Program-made: the position numbers and the translations under genes
The notes under the pieces: generated by a model
Databases searched by the model: none
What the model was told of the DNA's origin: nothing
What the model saw: the letters and a program-made list of their open reading frames with translations, nothing else
Shown: positions 23,506 through 34,469 of the stretch, in pieces
How the letters are laid out: each line of letters begins with the position of its first letter
Numbering within the stretch: position 1 is the first letter of the stretch
DNA from: Sophora flavescens
Lineage: Eukaryota; Streptophyta; Magnoliopsida; Fabales; Fabaceae
Assembly: GCA_030762895.1 (NCBI GenBank)
Contig: CM061070.1
Coordinates: forward strand, 32,205,652-32,269,651
DNA length: 64,000 nt
Reading direction: 5' to 3'

Positions 23506-24047
23506 TGTTCCTGCCAAAATCCGACTTACTGGATTCTAGACGGAGTGCGTATAACCGAGAGTGAAGACTAATGTTGTTTTAGATTATAGCTTGACAGAAT
23601 GTTGGATACTGGTCCTACGTATCCCAAAGGGAATCAAAGCTAACGTAGTTCTGTGTTCCACCCTCAGTCCTATGGTGATCTCGATCCCTTAATTTTGTAT
23701 GTGGTAAACACCGGTGAACAAGGACTCTTTAGTAGTCCTTGGTTCGGCTGGTTCCCCAAGCACGCTTAAGGGAGATTCACCTCGGTTAGTCAAAAGTGTC
23801 TTCCTCTTAGGGTTCTTACTCCTTTTATAGTTGAGTGATCTGATCCCCCTTTTTTAGGATCAGATCTTATCTTTGTATCACCTATCTCCTAAATCTTCTT
23901 CGAGATATATGATCTCCTTAATTGGTGGGATTTATCTCTTGTAACTAGATAAGGTTGTTTGAGATAGTATCATGATCTTATCTTTCCCACTCTTATCGGA
24001 TCGGGTATTCAGGCTCGATGACCGAGTTTTACTCCTCGGTCAGTATA
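23506..24047 (-). repeat. 5' LTR of element R
   Basis: Plus-strand TGTTCCTGCC ... CAGTATA; the outer end is slightly altered from the CAGTACACA seen in the other LTR. Followed by the target duplication TTGTA (24048-24052). Confidence 0.9.
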
Positions 24048-24063
24048 TTGTATGTTCATAAAT

Positions 24064-24540
24064 CACTACAAAAAAAGGTAAAATAGCAACCGAAAATAAC
24101 GATCGAATTTATCAGTTGTTATTTGCGACTGATTATAGAATCTATAAGAACACTGGTAATAATATATTTAGGGACCGAAATAACGACCGAATTACATGGT
24201 TGCAAAGTGGTCGGTCGCTATTTCGACCGCTATTTGAATCAATTTAAAAGTCAGATTTTGTTGACTATTTGGCGACCAAAAATGGTGACCGATTTTAATC
24301 AAACGGTAAAATTTTTATTATTATTGCGACCAATGTTAAGTCGGTCGCTAAACCGCGTGTAAAAACTTTCAAAGTGGAGCTTTTTTGCGTCCAATCTTAA
24401 TTCGATCGCCAAACCTGGAAAATTAAAATCCAAAAACAACCAATCAGCGATCGATTTTGCGACCATTGTTATAATTTAATTACCGCGACCGATTTAGCGA
24501 CAGAAATATTCGGTCGCTAAAAATTAAATCCCAAAAAACA
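24064..24540. repeat. Left subterminal repeats of CACTA element F
   Basis: Many direct and inverted copies of GCGACCGAT / ATCGGTCGC-like words in an AT background. Same motif family as 63305-63673. Confidence 0.85.
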
Positions 24541-24638
24541 CAGAAACACCTTTTCTTCTTCATGTTGCGCTATCTTTCTTCCTCTCTCACTCTATCTTTC
24601 TTTCTTCGCCTCTTCTCCAGCCACCACGGTACGAGACC
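24541..24638 (+). other. Leader start of element F
   Basis: Pyrimidine-rich CTTTCTTCCTCTCTC tract after the subterminal repeats. It resumes after solo LTR D at 26932 with CCCCTCCTCCAGCACG followed by a plausible splice donor GTAAGCTCT near 26949. Probably the first noncoding exon of the transposase transcript. Confidence 0.45.
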
Positions 24639-26926
24639 TGTGACACCCTCTGCCTCGCACGTAATTATAAAGCGAAAACATAGAAGGAAATAATTTAATT
24701 TTTCAAAATAAGATAAACACATGCATATAATTTATTAGAAATGAAAACTAACGGGTAAAGGATACCACATTGTAACAAGGTCTCAACGCGGAAAATAAAA
24801 CATAACAAAGGTTTTTAAAAAGAAAGACATAACATAATCATAACGAAAGATATAAACGAAACCCAACCCCGATGTCACATTACAGAGCTAGTATAATCAA
24901 TCCGATAAACAACTCGGATGAACAAACTGAAACTAAACATAACTAAACTACGAGTAGTGGCTCCTCAGAGTCACTCCTCAGCAAGCTGCTCACCGTCCTC
25001 TGCATAACCAAAAAGATACATACAAAGCAAACAACAAAAGACGGGGAGTAAGAACTATAAATATAAACATAACGGCAACATGATAGTTAGAAAGATGAAC
25101 ATACAACAAAGCAACATCATACACATCATATCAACAATAATAAGTATATCACATATCACATTCATCAATCATATAATGCAATGAGACTCACTACTCCGAA
25201 TACATGTGGATCCATCTACATCGGGTGAGCGACTTCAGAGTTACATTTCCACATTGGTCATGCGTGATGCATGCACACAAACAACCAACAGTTTATCCAC
25301 AACCTCCATCAACACCATTTATTATGGCTTAACGTCTTTGGCCAACAAGCAACAAAGATAACATCATCTTTAATCTTTTAACTTTAAATGTTAAACAACA
25401 CTCTGGTAAAAAATCACCAGAGCTCAAAACCTTGACCGTTAAGCATCAAGGCCCCCTTGGCCACTCGATTACCAAGGTACAACATCATCTTATCACTTGT
25501 CGTTGGTCTTCATGTTCGTTTGGAATCTTATCACCTTGACCATTAAGATTCAATCCTATTTATTTTTACTAATCCATTGAACCTCAGCTTCATTATTCTT
25601 AACTGTTCTTCATGTCTTATCATTATGGGGAATTAATCCTTTAATCACATCTTCATTATTAATGTCCCTAGAACACTCGCTAATCAATCATAGGGTCTTT
25701 AACTTAGCCCTATGAACATAATCTTGCCTCTCATACTATATTCCTGTCTTATGAACAACTGGGACAACATACCTTAAATCTTATTTATCATTGTTAACGT
25801 GTTTTAACGTCTTAACATCATTAACAAGACCTATTAATTAATTAGAGACTTATTAACATCATTGTTGGCATTAACATCCTCAACAATCAACACTCTTTAA
25901 GAGGACAACATCATCATCATTATCATGGTTGCATTCTCATCAAAACAACATCATCATCATAGCATTCATCATCATGACCATTCACTCATGGCATTCATCA
26001 AACATATCAACATCACCATCATAGTGACAAGTCTAAACACACCAAACATAAACACTTAAACATACAGATATCAAATAGGCAAATATAAACATGTTATCAA
26101 GCAAACAATCATATAGGCATTTAATAAAACACCAGGATCATGAGTTAACCCTTCATATTACGCTACCCCATAGCCTACATGTTCATACTAGCTCTTCTCT
26201 CCATACCTGGTATCAAGATTCCCAAAATGATAACGTGGGCAAACTAGGCACGTTCCCTCGAGCGGCTCGATGAGTTTCCCAAGCCTTGTCCAAACAAGAA
26301 GAGGACAACCAATTAATCCACAATTTAATAAAAGGGAAATGAAATTAAAGAGAGGGATAACCAGCTTACCTTTAGAGACACCAGCGCACGTGACTTCTCT
26401 CCCAAACGGACTCAAAAACACCAAGAACTTCAAAGGGTTCAAGGGAAGGGGAAGGGGAAGGGAAAGGGAAGAGGTTTTTGTCGCACTAGGATTGCCCAAA
26501 GTGCCAAAAAGAGGGTTTGGCTCGTAACCCTCACGGAACTGTTCTATTTATAGACTCTGTGACCTGAGCACGACCGTGCTCCCTTTAAGCACGGCCGTAC
26601 TCAATTCCTGAGCACAGGGTGCTCAAAGATTGCACTGTGATACCATCTAAACGACCGAATTGGCCAAAACACATAAAATAATACTTATATATAATTCTCT
26701 TATCTTTCCAACGCATCAGAGATCACCTCAATCGGACATCTAGAACTCAAGATATGGCAAAAATGGTGAAATATGTTACTAGGACTCTAAAATGATTGAA
26801 CCTTTCTAAAGCTAAACTTTCCCAAACATGAACTTAGACAACAAAAACCAACATAAAAAACATATGCAAACATATATATAACATATATAAACCCATTAAG
26901 CTTATTTATGAAAAAGAGGTGTTACA
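24639..26926 (-). mobile_element. Solo LTR D (gypsy-like, minus orientation)
   Basis: Plus-strand ends TGTGACACCCTCTGCC ... AGAGGTGTTACA, flanked by AGACC at 24634-24638 and 26927-26931. In transcriptional sense it begins TGTAACACC and ends GGTGTCACA. No internal genes, PBS or polypurine tract, so this is a solo LTR of 2288 bp. It matches LTR E (57506-60081) in inverted orientation; for example the CTCCTCAGAGTCACTCCTC text near 24962 corresponds to the GAGGAGTGACTCTAAGGAG text near 59756. A minus-strand TATA box (near 26550) follows the palindrome GAGCACGACCGTGCTC. Confidence 0.85.
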
Positions 26927-26931
26927 AGACC

Positions 26932-27190
26932 GTCGTCCCCTCCTCCAGCACGGTAAGCTCTCCTCTCTCTCTGTCTCAGTTCCCCTTCTCTAACTATATA
27001 TTTCTCTCTCTCAGTTCCCTCTTGCTCCGCGCGGCCACCATCGGCACCACCGTCCTCCTCCTCCTCTGGTAGGTTTTTCTCTCCTCACCTCTCTTTCTCT
27101 CTCTGTTTTTGAATATGTCTTCCTCCTCCCTGCAGCGCCTCCGTGACCACCACCACGGCAGCACCCCCTGACCACCAACACCAGCATATT
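26932..27190 (+). other. Leader of element F, after LTR D
   Basis: CT-rich leader containing two possible exon ends followed by GTAAGCTCT and GTAGGTTT. Consistent with alternative or repeated noncoding exons; no protein frame assigned. Confidence 0.35.
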
Positions 27191-27260
27191 CCTCCTCCTC
27201 CTCCTCCTCCTCCTCCTCCTCCTCCTCCTCCTCCTCCTCCTCCTCCTCCTCCTCCTCCTC
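27191..27260. repeat. CCT trinucleotide microsatellite
   Basis: About 23 uninterrupted CCT units. The poly-glycine frame on the other strand is a by-product. Confidence 0.95.
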
Positions 27261-28470
27261 CGGTGAGTTTATCTCCCTCTGTGTTTTTTCTGTTTTGAAA
27301 CTTGTTAGTGTGGGTGTAAGGGTTTAACTGCTTTTCTTTCATTATATCTCTGAGTAACATGTGATTCACTTTCTGTAAAATACCAAAATCAAATCAAATG
27401 GATAGGGTGTTAGGGTGTTAGTTAATTATCTTTTCCATCTACCTCATCATGAGTCAAGAGGAAAAATACTAAGTTTCGTAAGACCTGTTCATATGAATGT
27501 ATGGCCTGCAAAATGAACCACTCTAGTGTTATAATGCATGATTTCTTATTTTGGACAATTTCCATTTAACATGAATGTCACTTTCTTGTTAGCCTTAAAC
27601 GCTGAGTGGTAGGAGTATGCACTGACTCTAATTTTATGAATATATGACACTGCATTTAAATTCAAGTGGCCTAAGCTAAATATCATTTTTCATTGTTCAC
27701 TCATATATATTCACATTGGCTATTTGTGAAAGATTTGGTAATTTTTTGATGGATAGCCTATGAAGCAATAGATTCCTTTGGACTGGTTTTTAGATGCCAA
27801 AAGCATAAGTTTTTCCTAATTTGAATGGGGCTTATGAGTTAGTTTTGCAGGCGATCCTTCTAATGGTTATTTTTTTTTTTGTTGCAACCTTCTGTGTAGC
27901 TTAAAGAACGATCCCTAGACTGTTTGGTTATGAGGAGTGAAACACTTGTGAGTTATTTTAGTAGAGTGAGTTGTTAAACACTGAGGGTAGGTTTATTTGA
28001 GTCTGTTGTTAACAGTGAAACACTTTAGAGGTTCTTTTTTAGTGGGAGGTGTAACTCTGAGTGGTGGTGAGGTTCCCTCTCTATGGTTTTATTTACCGTT
28101 TTATGCTTCAAGATGTTCCAACCCTACCGGGAATTCGGATTTTTATTTCCATCTGGTTCAATTCCTGGTTCAATTCTCAATACTGATTTTTATGAATCCA
28201 TCTTCAAGTTTAAATGTTGTTTCACATGTAAAAAGGGAAAATTTACTGTTTATGCTAATTGGCACTCATAGTTTATCTTAATGCTCATTGACGATTATGC
28301 TTATAGTTTGCACTTGATTGAACTTAATGAAATTTGACTATGATATTTCTCTTTCTTTCCAGCACTCTCGATCTTTATCATCCATTATATTCTTAGCTTG
28401 GAGTCGAGGTAAGTTAAATATTATCTCTTATGCCTTGATTTGTGTTATATTCTGTAATGTGTTATGTGAA
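27261..28470. other. Intron-like leader sequence of element F
   Basis: AT-rich, T-rich sequence without recognised domain or repeat. Short frames at 27997-28281 show no known motif. Confidence 0.35.
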
Positions 28471-28700
28471 CTATGTGTTGTTTGTTAGTGGAGAGCTGAG
28501 CTCAATAGGATGTCCGAAAGACATGATGTTGGTTGTGTGCTGATAATTTAGAAATTATGTAGGTGTTTGCCAATTATGTGTTGTTTGTTAGTGAAGAGTT
28601 GAGCTCAATAGGATGTGATCCCGTCTGAAAGGCAGTATGCTGGTTGTGTGCTGATAATTTAGAAGTTATGCATGTGCTTTCCAATTATGTGTTACTTGAT
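28470..28700. repeat. ~105-bp repeat in the leader of element F, third unit split by the MULE
   Basis: TATGTGTTGTTTGTTAGTG followed by GAGAGCTGAGCTCAATAGG occurs at ~28472 and ~28576. A third unit begins TATGTGTTACTTGAT at ~28686 and continues after the MULE at 30690 (AGTGGAGAGCGGAGCTCAATAGG). Confidence 0.7.
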
Positions 28701-29518
28701 GGCTTTTTGACCAAACTGGGTTCCTTTTAGAAACTATTTACCAGTTTAGGGTTATTCTGAAACTATTTACCAATGGGGGGTCGTTTTGAATATTTTATTA
28801 TTTTTCGGTCTGACGGGTCAAAGGCGCCACTGCAGTTGGCGCCTACACTTTTATAAAAATAAAAAAAATCAAAAGGGGAGGCGCATTTCGCAGTGGCGTC
28901 CTCCCCTGCTAGCTACGATAGCGCGCAACAAAGGCGCCATCAGAGCAAAGACTTTTTTTTTTAATTTTGATTTTTTTAAAAAAAAAAAAATTTTAATTTT
29001 AAAAAAACCCATTCACCAGATAATGAATTGAATTCACCAGATATTTGTACCCGATTCACCAGATATTTACACATACTTAACCAAAAAAATTTATTTCTAA
29101 AAAAAAAAACCCATTCACCAGATAATGAACTGAATTAACCAGATATTTGTACCCGATTCACCAGATATTTACACATACTTAACCAAAAAAATTTATTTGA
29201 CTTTTTTAAAAAAATAAAAATTTTATTTCTAAAAAAACCCATCCACCAGATAATGAACTGAATTCACCAGATATTTACACACACTTAACCCAAAAAATTT
29301 ATTTGACTTTTTTAAAAAAATAAAAATTTTATTTCTAAAAAAACCCATTCACCAGATAATGAACTGAATTCACCAGATATTTGCACATACCTGACCTGAT
29401 TATGGAGACACCGCGGTTTCTCTTGTATTATATATAATATAATGAGATTGATCTCTTGAAATTATAATTTGTACCCAGTTTCTCTTGTATTTATTTCTCA
29501 AAAAAACCCATTCACCAG

Positions 29519-29567
29519 ATATCTAAACTGGTAAATAGTTTCTAAAAGGAACCCAGTTTGATCAAAA
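29519..29567. repeat. Internal copy of the MULE right terminus
   Basis: AAACTGGTAAATAGTTTCTA, followed by AAGGAACCCAGTTTGATCAA, repeats the outer right end (30630-30680) inside the element. Together with the left end, 28701-29567 looks like a smaller complete element inside the composite. Confidence 0.65.
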
Positions 29568-29596
29568 AGTCGAAAAAGAAAGATAGCAGAACGAAC

Positions 29597-29632
29597 GTGT
29601 AGAAAAAGAAAAAGAAAAAGAAAAAGAAAAAG
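29597..29632. repeat. AAAAAG microsatellite
   Basis: Repeated GAAAAA units inside the MULE between the internal terminus and the captured segment. Confidence 0.9.
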
Positions 29633-29639
29633 GGAGGTG

Positions 29640-29905
29640 AAATCCTATAATAAAAATCCCGTAATAATGAGTAGCAAATAATATCGCATTAGGCATAAAA
29701 AAATAATAGCAATAACAATTTACACTAATAAATATTCATCAATTATTACTGTAGTAAAAAAAAATTATTTGGTGAGAGCATTGCAGAAAATCTCCGGAGT
29801 GAAATTAAGAAGATGGGTTTACCTGAGATGAATATTCCTTGATCCTGTCGCTGATGGTTCCGTCTAAAGCTCTCTCAGCAAGCTCATAATATACAGATTC
29901 CCTTT
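29640..29905 (-). pseudogene. Probable captured host exon and intron inside the MULE
   Basis: On the minus strand 29905-29832 reads ESVYYELAERALDGTISDR then IKEYSSQ, followed directly by a donor-like GTAAACCC and AT-rich intron-like sequence to about 29640. It is unlike the repeated arms on either side, as expected for a gene fragment picked up by a Pack-MULE. I do not recognise the parent gene. The frame has no start and is too short to support a product. Confidence 0.4.
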
Positions 29906-30852
29906 CTCATTATATTATATATAATACAAGAGAAACCGCGGTGTCTCCATAATCAGGTCAGGTATGTGCAAATATCTGGTGAATGGGTTTTTTTAGAAAT
30001 AAAATTTTTATTTTTTTAAAAAAGTCAAATAAATTTTTTTGGTTAAGTATGTGTAAATATCTGGTGAATCGGGTACAAATATCTGGTGAATTCAGTTCAT
30101 TATCTGGTGGATGGGTTTTTTTAGAAATAAAATTTTTATTTTTTTAAAAAAGTCAAATAAATTTTTTTTGTTAAGTATGTGTAAATATCTGGTGAATCGG
30201 GTACAAATATTTGGTGAATTCAGTTCATTATCTGGTGAATGGGTTTTTTTTTAGAAATAATTTTTTTTGCTTAAGTATGTGTAAATATCTGGTGAATCGG
30301 GTACAAATATCTGGTGAATTCAATTCATTATCTGGTGAATGGGTTTTTTTAGAAATAAAATTTTTATTTTTTAAAAAAAATCAAAATTTTAAAAAAAAAC
30401 AAGGTGCTGCTACAGTAGCGTACTGTACCGCTACTGTAGCTAGCAGGGGGAGGACGCCACTACCAAATGCGCCTCCCCTTTTGATTTTTTTTTTTTTTAT
30501 AAAAGTGTAGGCGCCAACTGCAGTGGCACCTTCAAAGGCGCCATCTGCAGTGACGCCTTTGACCCGTCAGACCGAAAAATAATAAAATATTCAAAACGAC
30601 CCCCCATTGGTAAATAGTTTCAAAATAACCCTAAACTGGTAAATAGTTTCTAAAAGGAACCCAGTTTGGTCAAAAACCCGTTACTTGATAGTGGAGAGCG
30701 GAGCTCAATAGGTTGTGTGATATATACATGGTTTATGCTACATTATTATGCTGCAATATATATAAACTCAATCATGCTACATGCTTTATGCTATGTCTTA
30801 TTTTCTGTTAAAGTTAATTATTAAGTTACGGAAGCCTTAGTTTCCTCTTTGA

Positions 30853-30912
30853 GATTCAATATTAATGAGCATGCGAACCTTCTCAAGGTACGCATGCTCA
30901 TTGTATTGAATC
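30853..30912. promoter_or_regulatory. 60-nt near-perfect hairpin in the leader of element F
   Basis: Left arm GATTCAATATTAATGAGCAT plus GCG (30853-30875) pairs with CGCATGCTCATTGTATTGAA plus TC (30891-30912). The loop ACCTTCTCAAGGT pairs with itself, extending the stem. A smaller stem, TGTCC/GGGACA, follows. It lies upstream of tnp2 in the native element. Function unknown: RNA structure, small-RNA source or protein-binding site. Confidence 0.6.
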
Positions 30913-31150
30913 TTGAATTGTCCAAGTGGGACAGTTTGGGAAAAAACCTTTTTTACACTCGTACAATAGTCATTTCCATGTTCAAATGCCTTATATACTT
31001 TATGAAATCTCAGTTTGATGCATTTCCTTTTGTTCTCCGGGTGCATACTGGATTGCGGTGAATCTCACCGTGCTCGAGTATGTACTTAGAGACCGATGGG
31101 AAATGCTGCCAAAATTTCGTTAAGTATAAGGCATTTGAATAAGTGAATAA

Positions 31151-32673
31151 TGTTGAGACCTCATAAGTCTCAAACACATTCCATGTGTAGATTCTCTAAG
31201 TTTTGATGAATCCAAATAGATTAAGTATGATAATATTGAAGCATATGAAAGTATTGACATGTCTGATAAGTGTGCAGGAAAATAGACTTAAGACCACTCG
31301 TCTATGACCCGTCTATTTTTTGGTAGACCCCAGTTTTTAGACTATTCTAAAAGTGACTCGTCTAACAATTTAGCCAACACAGTCAATGACCAAGTCAACA
31401 CTTAGTCAAGATTCAAATATACTTGATGACGTGGCAAGAAGCATCGATCTGTCTGAAGAAGACTCTGTGGAGCACCCGTCTAATTTTTTTGGAATACACA
31501 AGCACTAGTCTAGTTTCGGACTACACAATCACCCGTCTAATTTTTGGATTGCTTTGCACCCGTCTAAATTTCCCATACCGTTACAATGTCAGTTTGTCAG
31601 AAATGAAGTCCAAGTCACCTTATTCAAATTAGATGCCTTCCTTAAGGATCTCAAAGACCCCTGGACAATAGCACAAAGGATAAAGAATAAAGAATGTTTG
31701 TTTCAAGGTTTAAAGGAATAAACACTCAATCTTTGTACAACAGCAGTAACTTTTTAGTTGTTTAATTACAAAGTAAAAGTGCTTTCTGGAAAGTGAACTA
31801 AGTGTTGCATTGAAAGAGGAAAGCTCTCTGCTACAAGTACAAGAAGCCTGCTGCTGCAACTCTGAAACAACAGCTGCTCAGAACAAAAGTGTACTCTTGG
31901 ACAACCTTATTAAAGCTAAACATTTCTAAGAATTTAATGTTTACACGGAATGACTCTTTGGCATTAATGGTGTCTCAGAAGCTCAAATCAAAAGAACACA
32001 CTTTCTGAAGCTGTGTCTAACGGATCAAATTGATTGAAGTCTTTATATAGACCAAACCATGAATATGAAGACAAGAAGATGAATATCATTAAGAACACTG
32101 CTCAAGAAACATTTACTCACTTCATTAACTTCTTCATTCTTTCATTGAATATTCATTCAATCATTTGAATTTAATTCGCAGTCTTTCATACTTCATATTT
32201 ATTCCACTCCCGGAGTTTGATCTGAAAGATTTGCAAGTTGTATTAATTATACAAAACCTTTACTCTTTTCTAAGTTGAGCCTGAAGAGGCTTGGTGTGCA
32301 AAGAATACTTGTACTATAATCTGATCAGTTATAGTGGAAACTTGGTGCTGCCAAGAAACTGGACGTAGCCCTTTGGATTTTGGGGCGAACCAGAGTAAAA
32401 CTCTCGAGTGATATTCCTCTTCCCTTATCCCTTTAATTTACTTAAGAGTATTTGTTTAAGCTTTTAACTTGGGGAGTTAATATTGTGAATATCAAACTTT
32501 GTTTTACCCTTCTTTGTCTGCATGTGTGCTATCTTAAAATCAGTCGTGTCACTCGTCTAATTTTCTATTGCTTTATTTTTGCTTGTTGTGCCTGCGAAAA
32601 TAATTTCAAAGTTTCCTAAAAAGTTGGTAAACACAATTCAACCCCCCTTCTTGTGTGAACTTTGGTTATTTCA
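31151..32673 (+). repeat. 5' LTR of the copia element
   Basis: TGTTGAGACC ... GGTTATTTCA. Contains many CGTCTA / CTCGTCTA words and a TATATAGACC box near 32045. Matches 55907-57476. Confidence 0.92.
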
Positions 32674-32675
32674 GT

Positions 32676-32693
32676 TGGTATCAGAGCTCAACC
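32676..32693 (+). other. Primer-binding site of the copia element
   Basis: TGGTATCAGAGCTCAACC two bases after the 5' LTR; complementary to the 3' end of initiator methionine tRNA, as usual for plant copia elements. Confidence 0.92.
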
Positions 32694-32736
32694 TTTGGGT
32701 TGAGCACTTATTAGTGTAGAGGAAAAGAGCTTGGAA

Positions 32737-34420
32737 ATGGCAGGAGAAACCAGTACAAGCAAGAACCATGCTGGAGAAGGATCCTCAATGTCGAGACCTC
32801 CATACTTCAATGGAGAGGACTACATCTACTGGAAAGAAAAGATGAAGTGGTTTTTACAATCTACTAACTCTGATCTCTGAGATATCATTGAAGAAGGTCC
32901 CTTTGTTTCGAAAGATGACAAAGGAGTTGATGTTCCTAAAGAAAACATGACCACTGATCAAAGAACAAAATGGCAGTTTAATGCCAAAGCTAGATATGCA
33001 ATCATGTGTGCTTTAAGCAGAGAAGAATTTGAAAAAGTCTGTTCTTGTGAATCTGCAAAAGAAATATGGGATTCACTAGCTGTCATGAAGGAACCAACAA
33101 AGTCAAAGAAACCAAAGTCAGCATGTTGGTCAGAAAGTATGAATTGTTCAAAATGGAAGAAGGAGAGGCTATTGGCTAAATGTATGGAAGATTTCAAACC
33201 ATAACCAATGGATTGAAATCTCTGGGAAAAGTTTGCAAGACTGAGGAACACATTCAAAAGATTCTCAGAAGTCTTCCAAAACAATGGAGACCACTTGTAA
33301 CTGATGTGTCCCAGGCCAAGGACTTAACAACAATGAAGCAAGATGAGCTTCTTGGTACTCTTCAGATCCATGAACAAGAGCTGATTGAAGAAAACAATGG
33401 AAAGAAAAATAAACCATTGCCCTTAAGGCTGACAAGAAGTCATCTAAAGGAGCAATATCAAAAGCTCTCAAAGCAGATGAATCTTCAGAAGAATCTGAGG
33501 AATCAAATGAGGATGACTCTGATGCTGAAGATGATGAACTTTCTCTTTTCACCAAAAAAATGAAAAAGCTATGGAAGAAAAGAAACTTCAGTAAGGACAA
33601 ACCTTTCAGGCGCTTCAGCAAAGAAAAACACAACAAAGATAGTGGATCTAATGACTGAAATGTCATTGTGTGCTACGAATGCAAGAAACCTGGTCACATC
33701 AAGGCATAATGTCCTCAACTCAAGAAGCAACCTCCCAAGAAGTTCTTCAACAAAAAGAAGAAGGGAATGATGGCCACTTGGGAAGATCTTGATGAAAGCT
33801 CCACTGAAAGTGAAGGAGAGGAGCTTGAAGCAAATCTCTGTCTTATGGCAGATACTATTTCTGTATCAGAAACTGAGGTACATTCCGAACTTGAGAAATT
33901 GAGTGATGCCTATGATGAACTATTGGAAGAATCCAACTATATATCTAAACTTTCAAATCCCTCAAGAAACAGTATGTTAAGCTCTCAAATGACTATACAC
34001 ACAAATCTCAAGAGTGTGAGAAGTTAGCTGAAGAGAATAGTATGCTTAAGACTGAAAAGTCTAAAGTTAAGATCTCAATTGAAACTCTATCTTCTGAAGA
34101 AGTGATTAAACTACAACAGAAAGTAGAAGAGCTCACCTTAGATCTTGCCAAGTTTGTTAATTGAAGAGATAATCTGACTAAACTTTTGGGAAGTCAGAGG
34201 CACTCTCTTAACAAAGAAGGTATAGGTTATTCCAGTCAAGAAATTCATAAAGGATCAACAAAGTTCTCAAAAATAACTGTCAAATCTATGTCAGTTAGTT
34301 TAAATAAACCTATATGTACATATTGGGGAAAAACTGGACATATCACGTCTAAATGTATCCCCAAAAAGAGAAGGAAGTCTTCACAGACTCCTCATACTAA
34401 TAGAAAAGGACCCTTGAAAA
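32737..34420 (+). pseudogene. Copia gag (UBN2/gag-polypeptide type)
   Basis: ATG at 32737 (MAGETSTSKNHAGEGSS, then PPYFNGEDYIYWKEKMKWFL) opens the gag frame; a TGA stands at ~32878. Gag homology continues in the same and shifted frames (AKEIWDSLAVM, LRSLPKQWRPLVT, TTMKQDELLGTLQIHE), then two zinc-knuckle-like stretches, CYECKKPGHIKA.CPQL near 33671 (with a stop) and CTYWGKTGHITSKC near 34313. Several stops and frameshifts preclude a full protein. Gag would form the cytoplasmic virus-like particle. Confidence 0.85.
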
Positions 34421-34469
34421 TAGGGGTACGTAAGTCCATGATCATTCCTGTTGCAGACATGCTTAATAG

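Larger units (their letters stand above)
16999..24047 (-). mobile_element. Non-autonomous LTR retrotransposon R (LARD-like, probably Tat/gypsy-derived)
   Basis: Two LTRs of about 540 bp flank a ~6 kb interior without recognisable gag, protease, RT or integrase. The target duplication is TTGTA at 16994-16998 and 24048-24052. The primer-binding site is on the minus strand beside the right LTR (TTGGCGCCCACCGTGAAGCC, 23504-23485), so the element runs right to left. The interior holds an LTR-derived duplication (17750-18160), a higher-order minisatellite (19121-19520), a 96-bp tandem array (20400-20885) and a decayed plus-strand frame near the 3' LTR. This matches large retrotransposon derivatives mobilised in trans by a gypsy partner. 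Confidence 0.85.
28701..30680. mobile_element. Mutator-like foldback element (MULE), possible Pack-MULE
   Basis: Flanked by the 9-bp duplication TTACTTGAT (28692-28700 and 30681-30689; a tenth base also matches). Long terminal inverted repeats start GGCTTTTTGACCAAACTGGG and contain several hundred matching bases, including GGTCTGACGGGTCAAAGGCG on the left and its complement near 30565 on the right. The arms also carry inverted arrays of ATTCACCAGATATTT units. No transposase. The 9-bp duplication and long TIRs are diagnostic of Mutator-like elements. Confidence 0.85.

Noticed and set aside
27085..27369. Open frame with a long poly-glycine run on the minus strand
   Set aside because: It is the complement of a CCT microsatellite; no start context, domain or conserved flank.
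28786..30510. Short K/F-rich frames in the MULE arms
   Set aside because: They arise from A/T homopolymer-rich inverted arms and have no homologous domain.
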